DNA from: Granulicella sp.
GTDB taxonomy: Bacteria; Acidobacteriota; Terriglobia; Terriglobales; Acidobacteriaceae
Length of the DNA stretch: 6,245 nt
Direction of reading: 5' to 3'
Assembly (NCBI GenBank): GCA_003133205.1
Contig: PKWK01000033.1
Coordinates: 264-6,508 of the forward strand
A program made the translations under genes and the position numbers. Positions 1-6,245 of this stretch are shown piece by piece; positions within the stretch are counted from its first letter, which is position 1; the number at the start of each line of letters is the position of its first letter. The notes below the pieces were generated by a model. It was not told the DNA's origin and did no database searches. It worked only from the letters and a program-made list of their open reading frames with translations.

Positions 1-1251
1 GCCGTGCTGCCGTTTCTTCCTGCCAAAGCCCTCAACCGTGAGGAGATGGCTGCGCGACCCCACAAAAACATTTCCTGGACCTGGGACGAAACATACACGC
101 TTCCTGAAAACCTCTACCTTGCCTATCAGCGCGGCGCTGGCGCACGCTACCGCCAGCTTGCTCGACGCTTTCTGCAAGACGACACCTACTTTGGCCCTCT
201 CACCTTGAACAAGAACATCCTTCCCGGCCAACATGCGTACAGCCACGTCAACGGTCTATGTTCCGCGATACAGGCCTACCTCACCGATGGCAGCCAGAAG
301 CACCTGGCTGCAGCCCGCAACGGCTTTGCATTCGTTCAGGCTCAGAGCTATGCCACCAGCGGGTGGGGTCCCAACGAAGGCTTCGTCAATCCCGAGACCG
401 ATGCCTTGGCTGACAGCCTCACCAAGACCCACAGCAGCTTCGAAACGCCATGTGGTGCTTACGGCCACTTCAAAATCACTCGCTACCTTATGAGGGTCAC
501 GGGCGACAGCCGCTACGGCGACAGCATGGAGACCATTCTCTACAACACGATTCTCGGTGCGCGTCCGATCCGCCCAGACGGCGTCAGCTTCTACTACGCA
601 GACTACAATCGCGAGGCAAAGAAAGTTGACTACGATCAGAAATGGCCCTGTTGCTCGGGCACCTTCCCACAGCTCACGGCCGACTACGGTATCAGTTCCT
701 ACCTCCGCAGTGCGCGCGGTATTAACGTCAACCTATACGTTCCGTCGCGTGTCACCTGGCGGCAGGGAAGCGCACGTGTCTCGCTCACCCAACAGACTCA
801 GTATTCCGCCAACGGTGACATTAGCATGCATCTTGCGCTCTCGCATTCAGAGCGTGTTACCATTGCCCTGCGCATCCCTGCGTGGGCGGGCAGCAAGACC
901 AGAGTCAAAGTGAACGGTAATCCCACCGACGTCACCCTCACGCCCGGGACCTGGGCCAACATCGACCGGGTCTGGAAGGACGGCGATCGCGTCGAACTAT
1001 CACTCGACATGACCCTCCGTCTCACGCCGATCGATGACCGTCACCCGCAACTTGTGGCTCTCCTGTACGGCCCGGTCGCTCTCTTTGCGATCGAGCCAGT
1101 TCCCTCGACTATCAGCCAGGCTCAACTACTGGCAGCTCAGCGCATCGGCAATTCCTCTGCATGGGAAGTTACCACCAATAGCGGCAAGGTCCGCATGCTG
1201 TCATACCCTGATATCAAAGACGAAACCTATCGCCTCTATCAGCAGACTTAG
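1..1251 (+). CDS. DUF1680 / GH127-type glycoside hydrolase (5' truncated by window edge)
   Basis: This is the C-terminal 416 residues of a DUF1680 protein, a family of retaining glycosidases best known as beta-L-arabinofuranosidases (GH127 and relatives). The frame is open from base 1 and stops at TAG 1249-1251. Family members usually have 600 or more residues, so the true start lies upstream and the GTG at base 4 should not be taken as it. Counting that GTG as residue 1, residues about 20-235 are the end of the alpha/alpha-barrel and residues about 240-415 the C-terminal beta-sandwich. The metal and catalytic signature is visible: E147-T-P-C150 and the C216-C217 pair in WPCCSGTFPQ. E125 in GPNEGF is a candidate acid/base. 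The Glu-Cys motif is ExxC, not the ExC of characterised GH127 enzymes, so this is a different subtype and its substrate is uncertain. It runs convergently towards the GH127-like gene at 1296-3383. Confidence 0.9.
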   Translation, partial: AVLPFLPAKALNREEMAARPHKNISWTWDETYTLPENLYLAYQRGAGARYRQLARRFLQDDTYFGPLTLNKNILPGQHAYSHVNGLCSAIQAYLTDGSQKHLAAARNGFAFVQAQSYATSGWGPNEGFVNPETDALADSLTKTHSSFETPCGAYGHFKITRYLMRVTGDSRYGDSMETILYNTILGARPIRPDGVSFYYADYNREAKKVDYDQKWPCCSGTFPQLTADYGISSYLRSARGINVNLYVPSRVTWRQGSARVSLTQQTQYSANGDISMHLALSHSERVTIALRIPAWAGSKTRVKVNGNPTDVTLTPGTWANIDRVWKDGDRVELSLDMTLRLTPIDDRHPQLVALLYGPVALFAIEPVPSTISQAQLLAAQRIGNSSAWEVTTNSGKVRMLSYPDIKDETYRLYQQT

Positions 1252-1295
1252 CGCAGAGCTGCATTTTGCAACATCGGATTTGCCTGCAGAGCGTT

Positions 1296-3383
1296 CTACG
1301 CGTCTTTGTAGGGAATCCAAACCTGCATTGAGGCGGACTCTCGATTCGCCCAAGCATAGTAAGGAATAAGCTTGACCGTCGTCGGACTCTCTGGCGCTTT
1401 CGGCGTGGATGCGGGGAAGTATAGAGCTATATCCTTGGCAGACTTACTGATCGTCGCCGGATGAGTCAACACCATCACTCCATCCAGCAGATTCGCCTCG
1501 AAATGCTCTGTCGTTTCCCCATCGGGCAGCACTGTATAGCCTGCAAGATTCATCCCCACGCTACGCTCTTGCTGGTCCAAATGCTCCATACAGAACACAA
1601 TCGGTCCGCGCTGGAAGGCTACTCGTCCACGATCCTCTGTCACGGCGGGGTTCGCTTTCAACAAGCGCGTCGTCATGTCAAAGTTCATTTCGATCGTGTC
1701 ATTCTGCGCCCAGCGCCTGCGAATGGGAAGGTATTCTCCGGGCTTCGCACCTGTTATATCCTTACCATTTATCTTGACCCTGTTCTTTGTAGACCAGCCA
1801 GGGATTCGAACATACATGACAAACTCCGTCGGGGCCGACGGGCTCACCGTAATCTTCACATCGCCGCTCCACGGGTAGTTCGTCTTCTGCTGAATCTTCA
1901 ATGCCGTTCCGTCATGCAGGTGCCAGTTCATCTCCGAGTTGTCGTACAAATGAACGTAAACGCCATCCGCATTCGTGCTGTAGAAATACCCTGAAAGTGA
2001 TGCAAACGTCCGCTCAAGGTTTGGTGGGCAGCACGTCGTGTCATACCAAGCATTGCGGATCTTGCCATCGACCAGATGTCTGTCCCTCGACTCACCTGCA
2101 GGGTCAAATGCCAGCGGATTACGATAGCAATACGTTTTTCCATCCAGCGACATTCCAGAGTTGATTCCGTTATATAGCGCCCGCTCGATTACGTCGGTGA
2201 ACTTCGCGTCGCCCGAGGCTGCCAGCATGCGCCAGTTCCACATCATGTTTCCGATTGCTGCGCAACTCTCGCCATAGGCCTGCGCATTTGGCAGTTCGTA
2301 CTGATCTCCGAATGCCTCACCGGCCGCCCGAGCTCCTACTCCACCATTGATGTAGAGCTGGTGTGCTGTCAGGTCGTTCCAAAGCACATTCAACGTCTTC
2401 CAATAGGCCTGGTCGCCGGTCTCCAGGTAGTAGTCAGTGGCTCCGCAACAGGCGTACATCGCCCGCACGGCGTGCCCCTCAAGCTTGGTCCGCGAGGTAA
2501 ACGGAATCCCACAGTACATGTAAACAACCTGCTGGGGTCTTAGCGGAACTCGGTCATCGCCATGCAGAATGTACCCTGCCAAATCCACATATTTGCGCTC
2601 CCCTGTCGTGCGGGCGAGTTCTACCAATGCCATCTCAATCTCTGGATGGCCGGCCACAATTGCCTTTTGGGTCGCAGCGGGCCCGTAGTTCGGGATGAGG
2701 AAGTTATCTACAAATCGAATACCCGCATCGAGTAGTGTCGTATCTCCGGTTGCTCGATAGTATGCAATCGCGCCCTGCAGCATATGGCCGATGCAATAAA
2801 GCTCGTGGCCGGTCGTCTGGGTATCGTACTGCATTCGCAACGGCTTTCTATCACCGTTGTAGTAGGTATTCAGATATCCACTGGGCTCCTGGACACTAAC
2901 AACATCACGAATCATTCCGTCGGTCGTCTTCCTCAACTCAGGATTGTCAGCGACCTGTAACCGAAATCCGACCGCTTCGGCCCATTTATAGATATCTGAG
3001 TCGGAATAGACAGGCCCTTTCTGCGGTTCGGACGACTTGCCTTCTAATCGCAGAAAGTTATCCATTCGTCCATGCTCGAGCAATTCGTCATGCATGCTGG
3101 GAATGCTCGAGACCAAATTGGCCTTGCGTCGTTTGGACCAAAAGCCATCCTGAATGACAACCGCACGCACTGGAACTGTTTTCAGCTTCGCATAAGGAGA
3201 ATTCGATAAGTCGATTACTCCGGCATTCTTCCAGTCTGCCTTTAGTGGCTTCGACATTTCTGGTGCGCTGGCAAGAAAAGAAAGCAGGCCGTCACTTTTT
3301 GGGCGGGCGTATGCGATTGCGGTTGGAACAATCGAGACTGCGGCGGAAGCAAGGAATTTGCGACGGGACAGTCTGCGTTTCAT
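1296..3383 (-). CDS. Tat-exported GH127-like (DUF1680) glycosidase, probable beta-L-arabinofuranosidase
   Basis: A complete 695-residue glycosidase. The N-terminus has a twin-arginine signal: SRRKFLA at 6-12, a hydrophobic stretch, and a likely cut after AIAYA at about residue 26, so it should be exported folded to the periplasm or beyond. The alpha/alpha-barrel covers about 70-465 and beta-sandwich domains follow. In Bifidobacterium HypBA1, Glu322 is the acid/base, Cys417 the nucleophile, and Glu338, Cys340, Cys417 and Cys418 bind zinc. Here E356 (in GEAF), E372 and C374 (in GESCAA), and C451-C452 (in CCPPN) occur with the same spacings (16 and 77 residues), so the catalytic apparatus looks intact. 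The ATG at 3383 has a GGAG ribosome site seven bases upstream. Substrate is inferred from the family; related DUF1680 proteins may act on other sugars. It lies 106 bases downstream of the cytochrome gene on the same strand. Confidence 0.93.
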   Translation of the reverse strand: MKRRLSRRKFLASAAVSIVPTAIAYARPKSDGLLSFLASAPEMSKPLKADWKNAGVIDLSNSPYAKLKTVPVRAVVIQDGFWSKRRKANLVSSIPSMHDELLEHGRMDNFLRLEGKSSEPQKGPVYSDSDIYKWAEAVGFRLQVADNPELRKTTDGMIRDVVSVQEPSGYLNTYYNGDRKPLRMQYDTQTTGHELYCIGHMLQGAIAYYRATGDTTLLDAGIRFVDNFLIPNYGPAATQKAIVAGHPEIEMALVELARTTGERKYVDLAGYILHGDDRVPLRPQQVVYMYCGIPFTSRTKLEGHAVRAMYACCGATDYYLETGDQAYWKTLNVLWNDLTAHQLYINGGVGARAAGEAFGDQYELPNAQAYGESCAAIGNMMWNWRMLAASGDAKFTDVIERALYNGINSGMSLDGKTYCYRNPLAFDPAGESRDRHLVDGKIRNAWYDTTCCPPNLERTFASLSGYFYSTNADGVYVHLYDNSEMNWHLHDGTALKIQQKTNYPWSGDVKITVSPSAPTEFVMYVRIPGWSTKNRVKINGKDITGAKPGEYLPIRRRWAQNDTIEMNFDMTTRLLKANPAVTEDRGRVAFQRGPIVFCMEHLDQQERSVGMNLAGYTVLPDGETTEHFEANLLDGVMVLTHPATISKSAKDIALYFPASTPKAPESPTTVKLIPYYAWANRESASMQVWIPYKDA

Positions 3384-3390
3384 ATCAGTT

Positions 3391-3394
3391 CTCC
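3391..3394 (-). promoter_or_regulatory. Shine-Dalgarno site of the Tat-exported glycosidase
   Basis: On the minus strand GGAG lies seven bases before the ATG at 3381-3383. This fixes the start that yields the complete twin-arginine signal peptide. Confidence 0.75.
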
Positions 3395-3414
3395 ATTGAA
3401 TTATTCGACAATCT

Positions 3415-3444
3415 TTTCTATGCCTCGCAGGGATCGTCCGTCAA
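3415..3444 (-). promoter_or_regulatory. Candidate sigma70-type promoter for the Tat-exported glycosidase
   Basis: On the minus strand a -35-like TTGACG (3439-3444) is followed after 18 bases by a -10-like TAGAAA (3415-3420). Transcription would begin about 25 bases before the start codon. The -35 matches consensus at five of six bases and the -10 at four of six. If real, the glycosidase can be expressed independently of the cytochrome gene upstream. This is pattern matching only. Confidence 0.35.
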
Positions 3445-3464
3445 GATAACGTATTCTTAATCTG

Positions 3465-3498
3465 AAAAAATAGGGTTCGAAGTATGTCCTTACTTTCG
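3465..3498 (-). terminator. Weak intrinsic terminator candidate after the cytochrome gene
   Basis: On the minus strand CGAAAGTA pairs with TACTTCG (seven pairs with one bulged A) around a six-base loop, and a run of six T follows about eight bases later (3465-3470). The hairpin includes the cytochrome stop codon TAA (3490-3492). The stem is AT-rich and the T-run is displaced, so termination would be inefficient at best. Confidence 0.3.
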
Positions 3499-5169
3499 GG
3501 AGACTTTAGTTTGTGTAAGGTCCACGATCTTTTTCGATAGTTGCGCTGACTTTTCCTGCTTACCACTCTTGTCATATGCCTCCATCAGAAGAGCGGCCGC
3601 GCTCAAGTTCAACGGATCGAGTTCCATTGCTCTCTCTAAATGTAGTTCTCCCGCATCTTCCTCCCCGAGTAACAAATAGGCTTGTCCCAGACTGGCCTGT
3701 TTTTGTGACGAGGCAGGGGCAAAACGTACTGCCAGCTCAAATGCCTGTACAGCCTCGCTATACTGCCTTCCCTGCAACAGCGCGTCCCCCAGACTCCTGT
3801 ACATCTCGCTGTCTTGCGGAAACTGTTGCTGCACTTCGGTTAGCGCCCGATATCCGCTTAGAATATTCTTCGCCGATCTACGTTCCATACCTGTTTCAAT
3901 CAATGCGATACCGAGATTCCTGCTTGCCAGTTCGGCTGGCGAATTTCTCCATGGCGCGATTCCTTCAAGTCCCGTCGCCGTTTTTCCTGCCGTCTGGTGA
4001 TCCGGCCGTCGCTGGATATGATGGTCGGTGAAAACACCATGCCCTCCATCCTGAACTTCTCTCTTGGGCATATGGCAGCTAATGCAATCGCTTGTTTTGG
4101 CCGGATGGCTGGCAGCAAAGGCTGTCTTTGAGTGGCACAACAGGCAGCGTTCGCGGTAGAACGATTCGGGTGTCGTAGGTTCATCGTGAGGATCGTGGCA
4201 GGTGCCGCACCATAGCTTTCCACCGCTGGCAAGCGCGCACTTACTCAGCGCCAATTGTTCGGAATGACTGATCACCTTGAAGGCGGATTCCGTGCCCGTT
4301 GAAGGCTGGTCGTGATAGATGGTAAAGGTATCTTCCAAAGGGCTGCCGGGCTTGAAATCGGTAAATCGCTTTCCCGGATTTAGAATCCGCGCAACACCAA
4401 TGAGGTGGCACTGTTCGCATACGCTGTCTCGCGCGACCGGCTCCAGTTTAGCGGGGTTGACGATGTTTCCCATCTTCGGGTGAGCGAGATGGGCCGCCGG
4501 CGATCCGTGGCATCGGTCGCACCCGATCGGGAGTTGCGGGAAAGGCACGGAGCCGTACTTGTTTATGCTTCCTTCTACCGCGTCAAATGATCCTGAGTGG
4601 CAAAAGACACAACCTTCCGCGACCGGCCGAGTAAAGTCTGGATCTGGCTTGTTCTCATAACCAGGAGCAAGTCCGTATGCTGAGCGCCTGGAGTAATAAG
4701 CCACGGGCGATTGAAAAAGGTGATCCGCAATCTTTATGACATATCCGCTTGCATGGGTTCCCGAACCAAGCGCGTAATCGACGTGATAAGTAATGGAGCC
4801 CTCGCGGTCTTCAATCGTTTGCCACGATCCCGCTTTATCCGAATGCATGGTAATTCTTGTTCCCGGCACCTGTACTTCGCCCACCGGCTCCGCGCCTCCG
4901 ATCCGCATCGAACGCGCCATCTTTGAGCGTGCAAATCCTTTTACTTCATCTGCGTGGCATCTTCTGCATCCATTTGGATCAATTGAGGGATCGGGAGCAC
5001 TAGTGTCGATCTGTGTCGCGCTGTTTTCAGAAATGCGTGCGAAGAGCATTCTCGGTGGCTTCACTATCTCAATTAGCAGAAAGACCGCACACCACGTTAC
5101 AAAGAGCCTCACGGCGACATTCAACCGCCTCAATGGCGAGTTCTGATCACCAATTCTGATCGCTTTCAT
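3490..5169 (-). CDS. Multiheme (seven CXXCH) cytochrome c with C-terminal TPR domain
   Basis: A 559-residue extracytoplasmic c-type cytochrome. Residues 20-36 are hydrophobic after a basic N-terminus: an export signal or membrane anchor with no clean AxA cleavage site. Seven CXXCH heme sites follow, starting at 68, 187, 217, 251, 321, 342 and 362; the fifth continues as CHDPH, a common form in multiheme cytochromes. C311, ten residues before the fifth heme site, is a lone cysteine that may form a disulfide. Residues about 415-553 are three to four TPR units (clear at 455-488 and 489-522), likely for protein contacts. Similar cytochrome-TPR proteins are frequent in Acidobacteriota and Planctomycetes, mostly with unknown electron partners; I assign no enzyme activity. 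The ATG at 5169 has only a distant AAAAGG (5184-5189), so the exact start is less sure than the frame. Confidence 0.92.
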   Translation of the reverse strand: MKAIRIGDQNSPLRRLNVAVRLFVTWCAVFLLIEIVKPPRMLFARISENSATQIDTSAPDPSIDPNGCRRCHADEVKGFARSKMARSMRIGGAEPVGEVQVPGTRITMHSDKAGSWQTIEDREGSITYHVDYALGSGTHASGYVIKIADHLFQSPVAYYSRRSAYGLAPGYENKPDPDFTRPVAEGCVFCHSGSFDAVEGSINKYGSVPFPQLPIGCDRCHGSPAAHLAHPKMGNIVNPAKLEPVARDSVCEQCHLIGVARILNPGKRFTDFKPGSPLEDTFTIYHDQPSTGTESAFKVISHSEQLALSKCALASGGKLWCGTCHDPHDEPTTPESFYRERCLLCHSKTAFAASHPAKTSDCISCHMPKREVQDGGHGVFTDHHIQRRPDHQTAGKTATGLEGIAPWRNSPAELASRNLGIALIETGMERRSAKNILSGYRALTEVQQQFPQDSEMYRSLGDALLQGRQYSEAVQAFELAVRFAPASSQKQASLGQAYLLLGEEDAGELHLERAMELDPLNLSAAALLMEAYDKSGKQEKSAQLSKKIVDLTQTKVSRK

Positions 5170-5191
5170 ACGGGAGGCGGGAACCTTTTCC

Positions 5192-5228
5192 TCTCGAGAA
5201 TTGTGTCATATCCAAAACATTGTTGGAT
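5192..5228. promoter_or_regulatory. Palindromes upstream of the cytochrome gene, possible operator
   Basis: The 95-base gap 5170-5264 between the ankyrin pseudogene and the cytochrome start should hold the cytochrome promoter, but I see no convincing -35/-10 pair. It does contain an inverted repeat with six-base arms, ATCCAA (5210-5215) and TTGGAT (5223-5228), around a seven-base centre, plus the perfect eight-base palindrome TCTCGAGA (5192-5199). Both lie within 60 bases of the start codon, where a regulator could bind. They are short enough to be chance. Confidence 0.2.
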
Positions 5229-5264
5229 TATCCCTTCGCTATTTCCCCTCAGCAGCTGTATGTT

Positions 5265-5962
5265 TTAGCTCAGATATTGACGAAAACCAGTTGAAATGGC
5301 CTGACAATCGGAAATCATCCCAAGGTCGAAGAGTGTACGCCTGCGTAAACGCGGATCTGGAGCGGGTGTGGGGCGATGGCGCTGCTGGGTAAAGAAGCTT
5401 AGGGCGAGCAAATACCGCGCGGCCTCCAATTGGCCTCCATGGCAGGCATTCCAAAAGGCGTTGTGACTTCATCCGCAGACGGTTACGAATCCCCTGTGAA
5501 GTACTGTTGAAGCCGATCCATCATTCCCAATGCCGCAGCTTGCCAGATCGTAGAGCGGGCTCCATGCGCTATGAGCCTGCGCGCCGCTTGCCATTGACGG
5601 AAGGCGACGGCATCTGACAGCGGTGTTCCCCCGTCGATCACTGACCCGGGAGATTCGATGTCTGCGCTGAGCTCGAGCAAGGCATCCAGAGCAACCAAGT
5701 CATCCGAACTTGCGGCCCAATGGAGCGGGGTTTCGGAATGATGACCGTGAAACGCAGCATTCAACGCTGCGCCGTGAGCGGCCAGTACATGGATCGTCTG
5801 CCGAACGTGTGGGAAGTGACCTGGCCAGTCGGTCGCGACATGGAGTAAAGTCCGCTGACCGTCGACTCGAGCCGTGACTGCGGTAGGATTAGCCAAGAGA
5901 AACTGCTCCAAGGCCGATACATCACCACGCCGGATCGCTTCTAACACATCATCATTCTGCAT
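5265..5962 (-). pseudogene. Ankyrin-repeat protein gene, disrupted by a stop codon and a frameshift
   Basis: From ATG 5960-5962 the first 159 codons read as an ankyrin-repeat protein. Repeats are visible at about residues 3-36, 37-71, 76-105 and 112-137, with typical pieces TLLHVA, ETPLHWAA and GGTPLSDAVA. This frame stops at TAA (5483-5485), in the middle of what looks like a fifth repeat. Beyond the stop the same frame reads PSADEV. Then a shift of one missing base leads into NAFWNACHGGQLEAARYLLA from 5462, clearly more ankyrin-like helix, and stays open to TAA 5265-5267, ending SDCQAISTGFRQYLS. The nonsense codon plus frameshift indicate a broken gene, though a functional truncated 159-residue protein cannot be excluded. 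About 22 residues after YLLA do not fit the family, so further indels are likely. The frame is open upstream to a TTG at 6157, but that extension does not look like ankyrin and has no ribosome site. Ankyrin domains mediate protein binding; the partner is unknown. Confidence 0.75.
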
Positions 5963-6245
5963 AAGTGTACTCAGGATACCTTCGGAAACCCGATAGGTAA
6001 CGGGAAGTCGGCCAGTGTTTACAAATCCTTTCGCTCCCCTTGGGCTATGCGATGATGTCGCTTGGCGATAACAGGCTTCTCGCTCACTGAGAGACGAAGC
6101 TCCATAAAAAGCGCGGTTTCGAGCAAGCTCGCCGTCCAAGGTACTTTCCACGGGCAAGTTACTGAAAGGTGCGATTTGGGGGCTTAGCTAGCGAAGAGTG
6201 CTTCGGAGACTGCACGCAGCCAAACGCTGATCGCCTTCGCTCCTG
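5963..6245 (-). other. No intact gene; possible decayed transposase N-terminus
   Basis: These 283 bases hold no complete gene that I can support. On the minus strand, the ATG at 6103-6105 opens MELRLSVSEKPVIAKRHH, then RIAQGERKDL and a stop. After the stop the same frame gives TLADF, and a neighbouring frame gives GFRRY. Taken together this resembles, loosely and across frames, the basic helical N-terminus of integrase-core (rve) transposases, which typically read like RYRRAxKGEKxxxLDExxxxTGYxR. If correct, it is a fragment of an insertion element ending against the ankyrin gene; no terminal inverted repeats or target duplication could be identified. At the window edge, 6184-6245 on the minus strand is an open 19-codon tail ending VSEALFAS and TAA, which could be the C-terminus of another gene but is too short to call. 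Confidence 0.28.

Noticed and set aside
1252..1295. Bidirectional terminator in the convergent gap
   Set aside because: Only a short hairpin (GTTGCA/TGCAGC with one wobble, minus strand) and a direct repeat GCAGAGC are visible; there is no T-run after a stable stem on either strand.
1461..1994. 177-codon open frame on the plus strand inside the Tat-exported glycosidase
   Set aside because: It is fully antisense to a gene with clear catalytic motifs, and its translation shows no recognisable domain. Several similar shadow frames lie across the same gene and the cytochrome.
5421..5438. Direct repeat GGCCTCC separated by four bases
   Set aside because: It lies in the ankyrin-like segment, encodes ordinary residues there, and has only two copies.
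5239..5472. 77-codon minus-strand open frame between the ankyrin and cytochrome genes
   Set aside because: It is a third-frame reading of the frameshifted ankyrin 3' part. The ankyrin-like sequence lies in another frame, and this translation has no family features.
5480..5496. GGTTACGAATCCCC resembling a tRNA T-arm or an attachment site
   Set aside because: The loop has an extra base, the stem pairs poorly and no other tRNA arms are present. The bases belong to the ankyrin pseudogene.
5963..6157. TTG-initiated 65-residue N-terminal extension of the ankyrin protein
   Set aside because: No ribosome site precedes the TTG, the extension has no ankyrin character, and the ATG at 5962 starts exactly where the first repeat begins.
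6184..6245. C-terminus of a further minus-strand gene at the window edge
   Set aside because: Nineteen open codons are too few, and the plus strand is equally open there, so coding cannot be supported.

Overview
The window looks like a chromosomal stretch from a soil-type, probably acidobacterial (Terriglobia-like) bacterium. This placement is inferred, not proven. It rests on the company of two DUF1680/GH127-type glycosidases, one with a Tat signal, and a seven-CXXCH cytochrome c fused to TPRs, in moderately GC-rich DNA. Planctomycetes or Verrucomicrobia are alternatives. I see no tRNA, rRNA, CRISPR array or intact mobile element.

Layout: (1) bases 1-1251, plus strand, hold the C-terminal part of a DUF1680 glycosidase whose 5' end lies outside the window. 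(2) After a 44-base convergent gap, bases 1296-3383 on the minus strand encode a complete Tat-exported GH127-like enzyme. Its catalytic and zinc residues keep the same spacing as in the characterised beta-L-arabinofuranosidase HypBA1. (3) Upstream of it, bases 3490-5169 on the minus strand encode a membrane-anchored or secreted multiheme cytochrome c with a C-terminal TPR domain. The 106-base gap between the two carries a weak terminator candidate and a promoter candidate, so they may be separate transcripts. (4) Bases 5265-5962 on the minus strand are an ankyrin-repeat gene that I read as a pseudogene. An in-frame TAA is followed about 20 bases later by a one-base frameshift, and the family sequence resumes in the shifted frame. 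(5) Bases 5963-6245 hold no intact gene; part may be a decayed transposase N-terminus.

How the parts fit: the two glycosidases belong to different DUF1680 subtypes and point to use of arabinose-rich (plant or microbial) glycans, the minus-strand one acting outside the cytoplasm. The cytochrome would act in extracytoplasmic electron transfer; nothing in the sequence ties it to glycan breakdown beyond adjacency. The right end (ankyrin pseudogene plus suspected insertion-element debris) looks like a decaying region. I found no convincing wholly new system. The points most worth following are the ankyrin lesions, the ExxC variant in the first glycosidase and the cytochrome-TPR protein.
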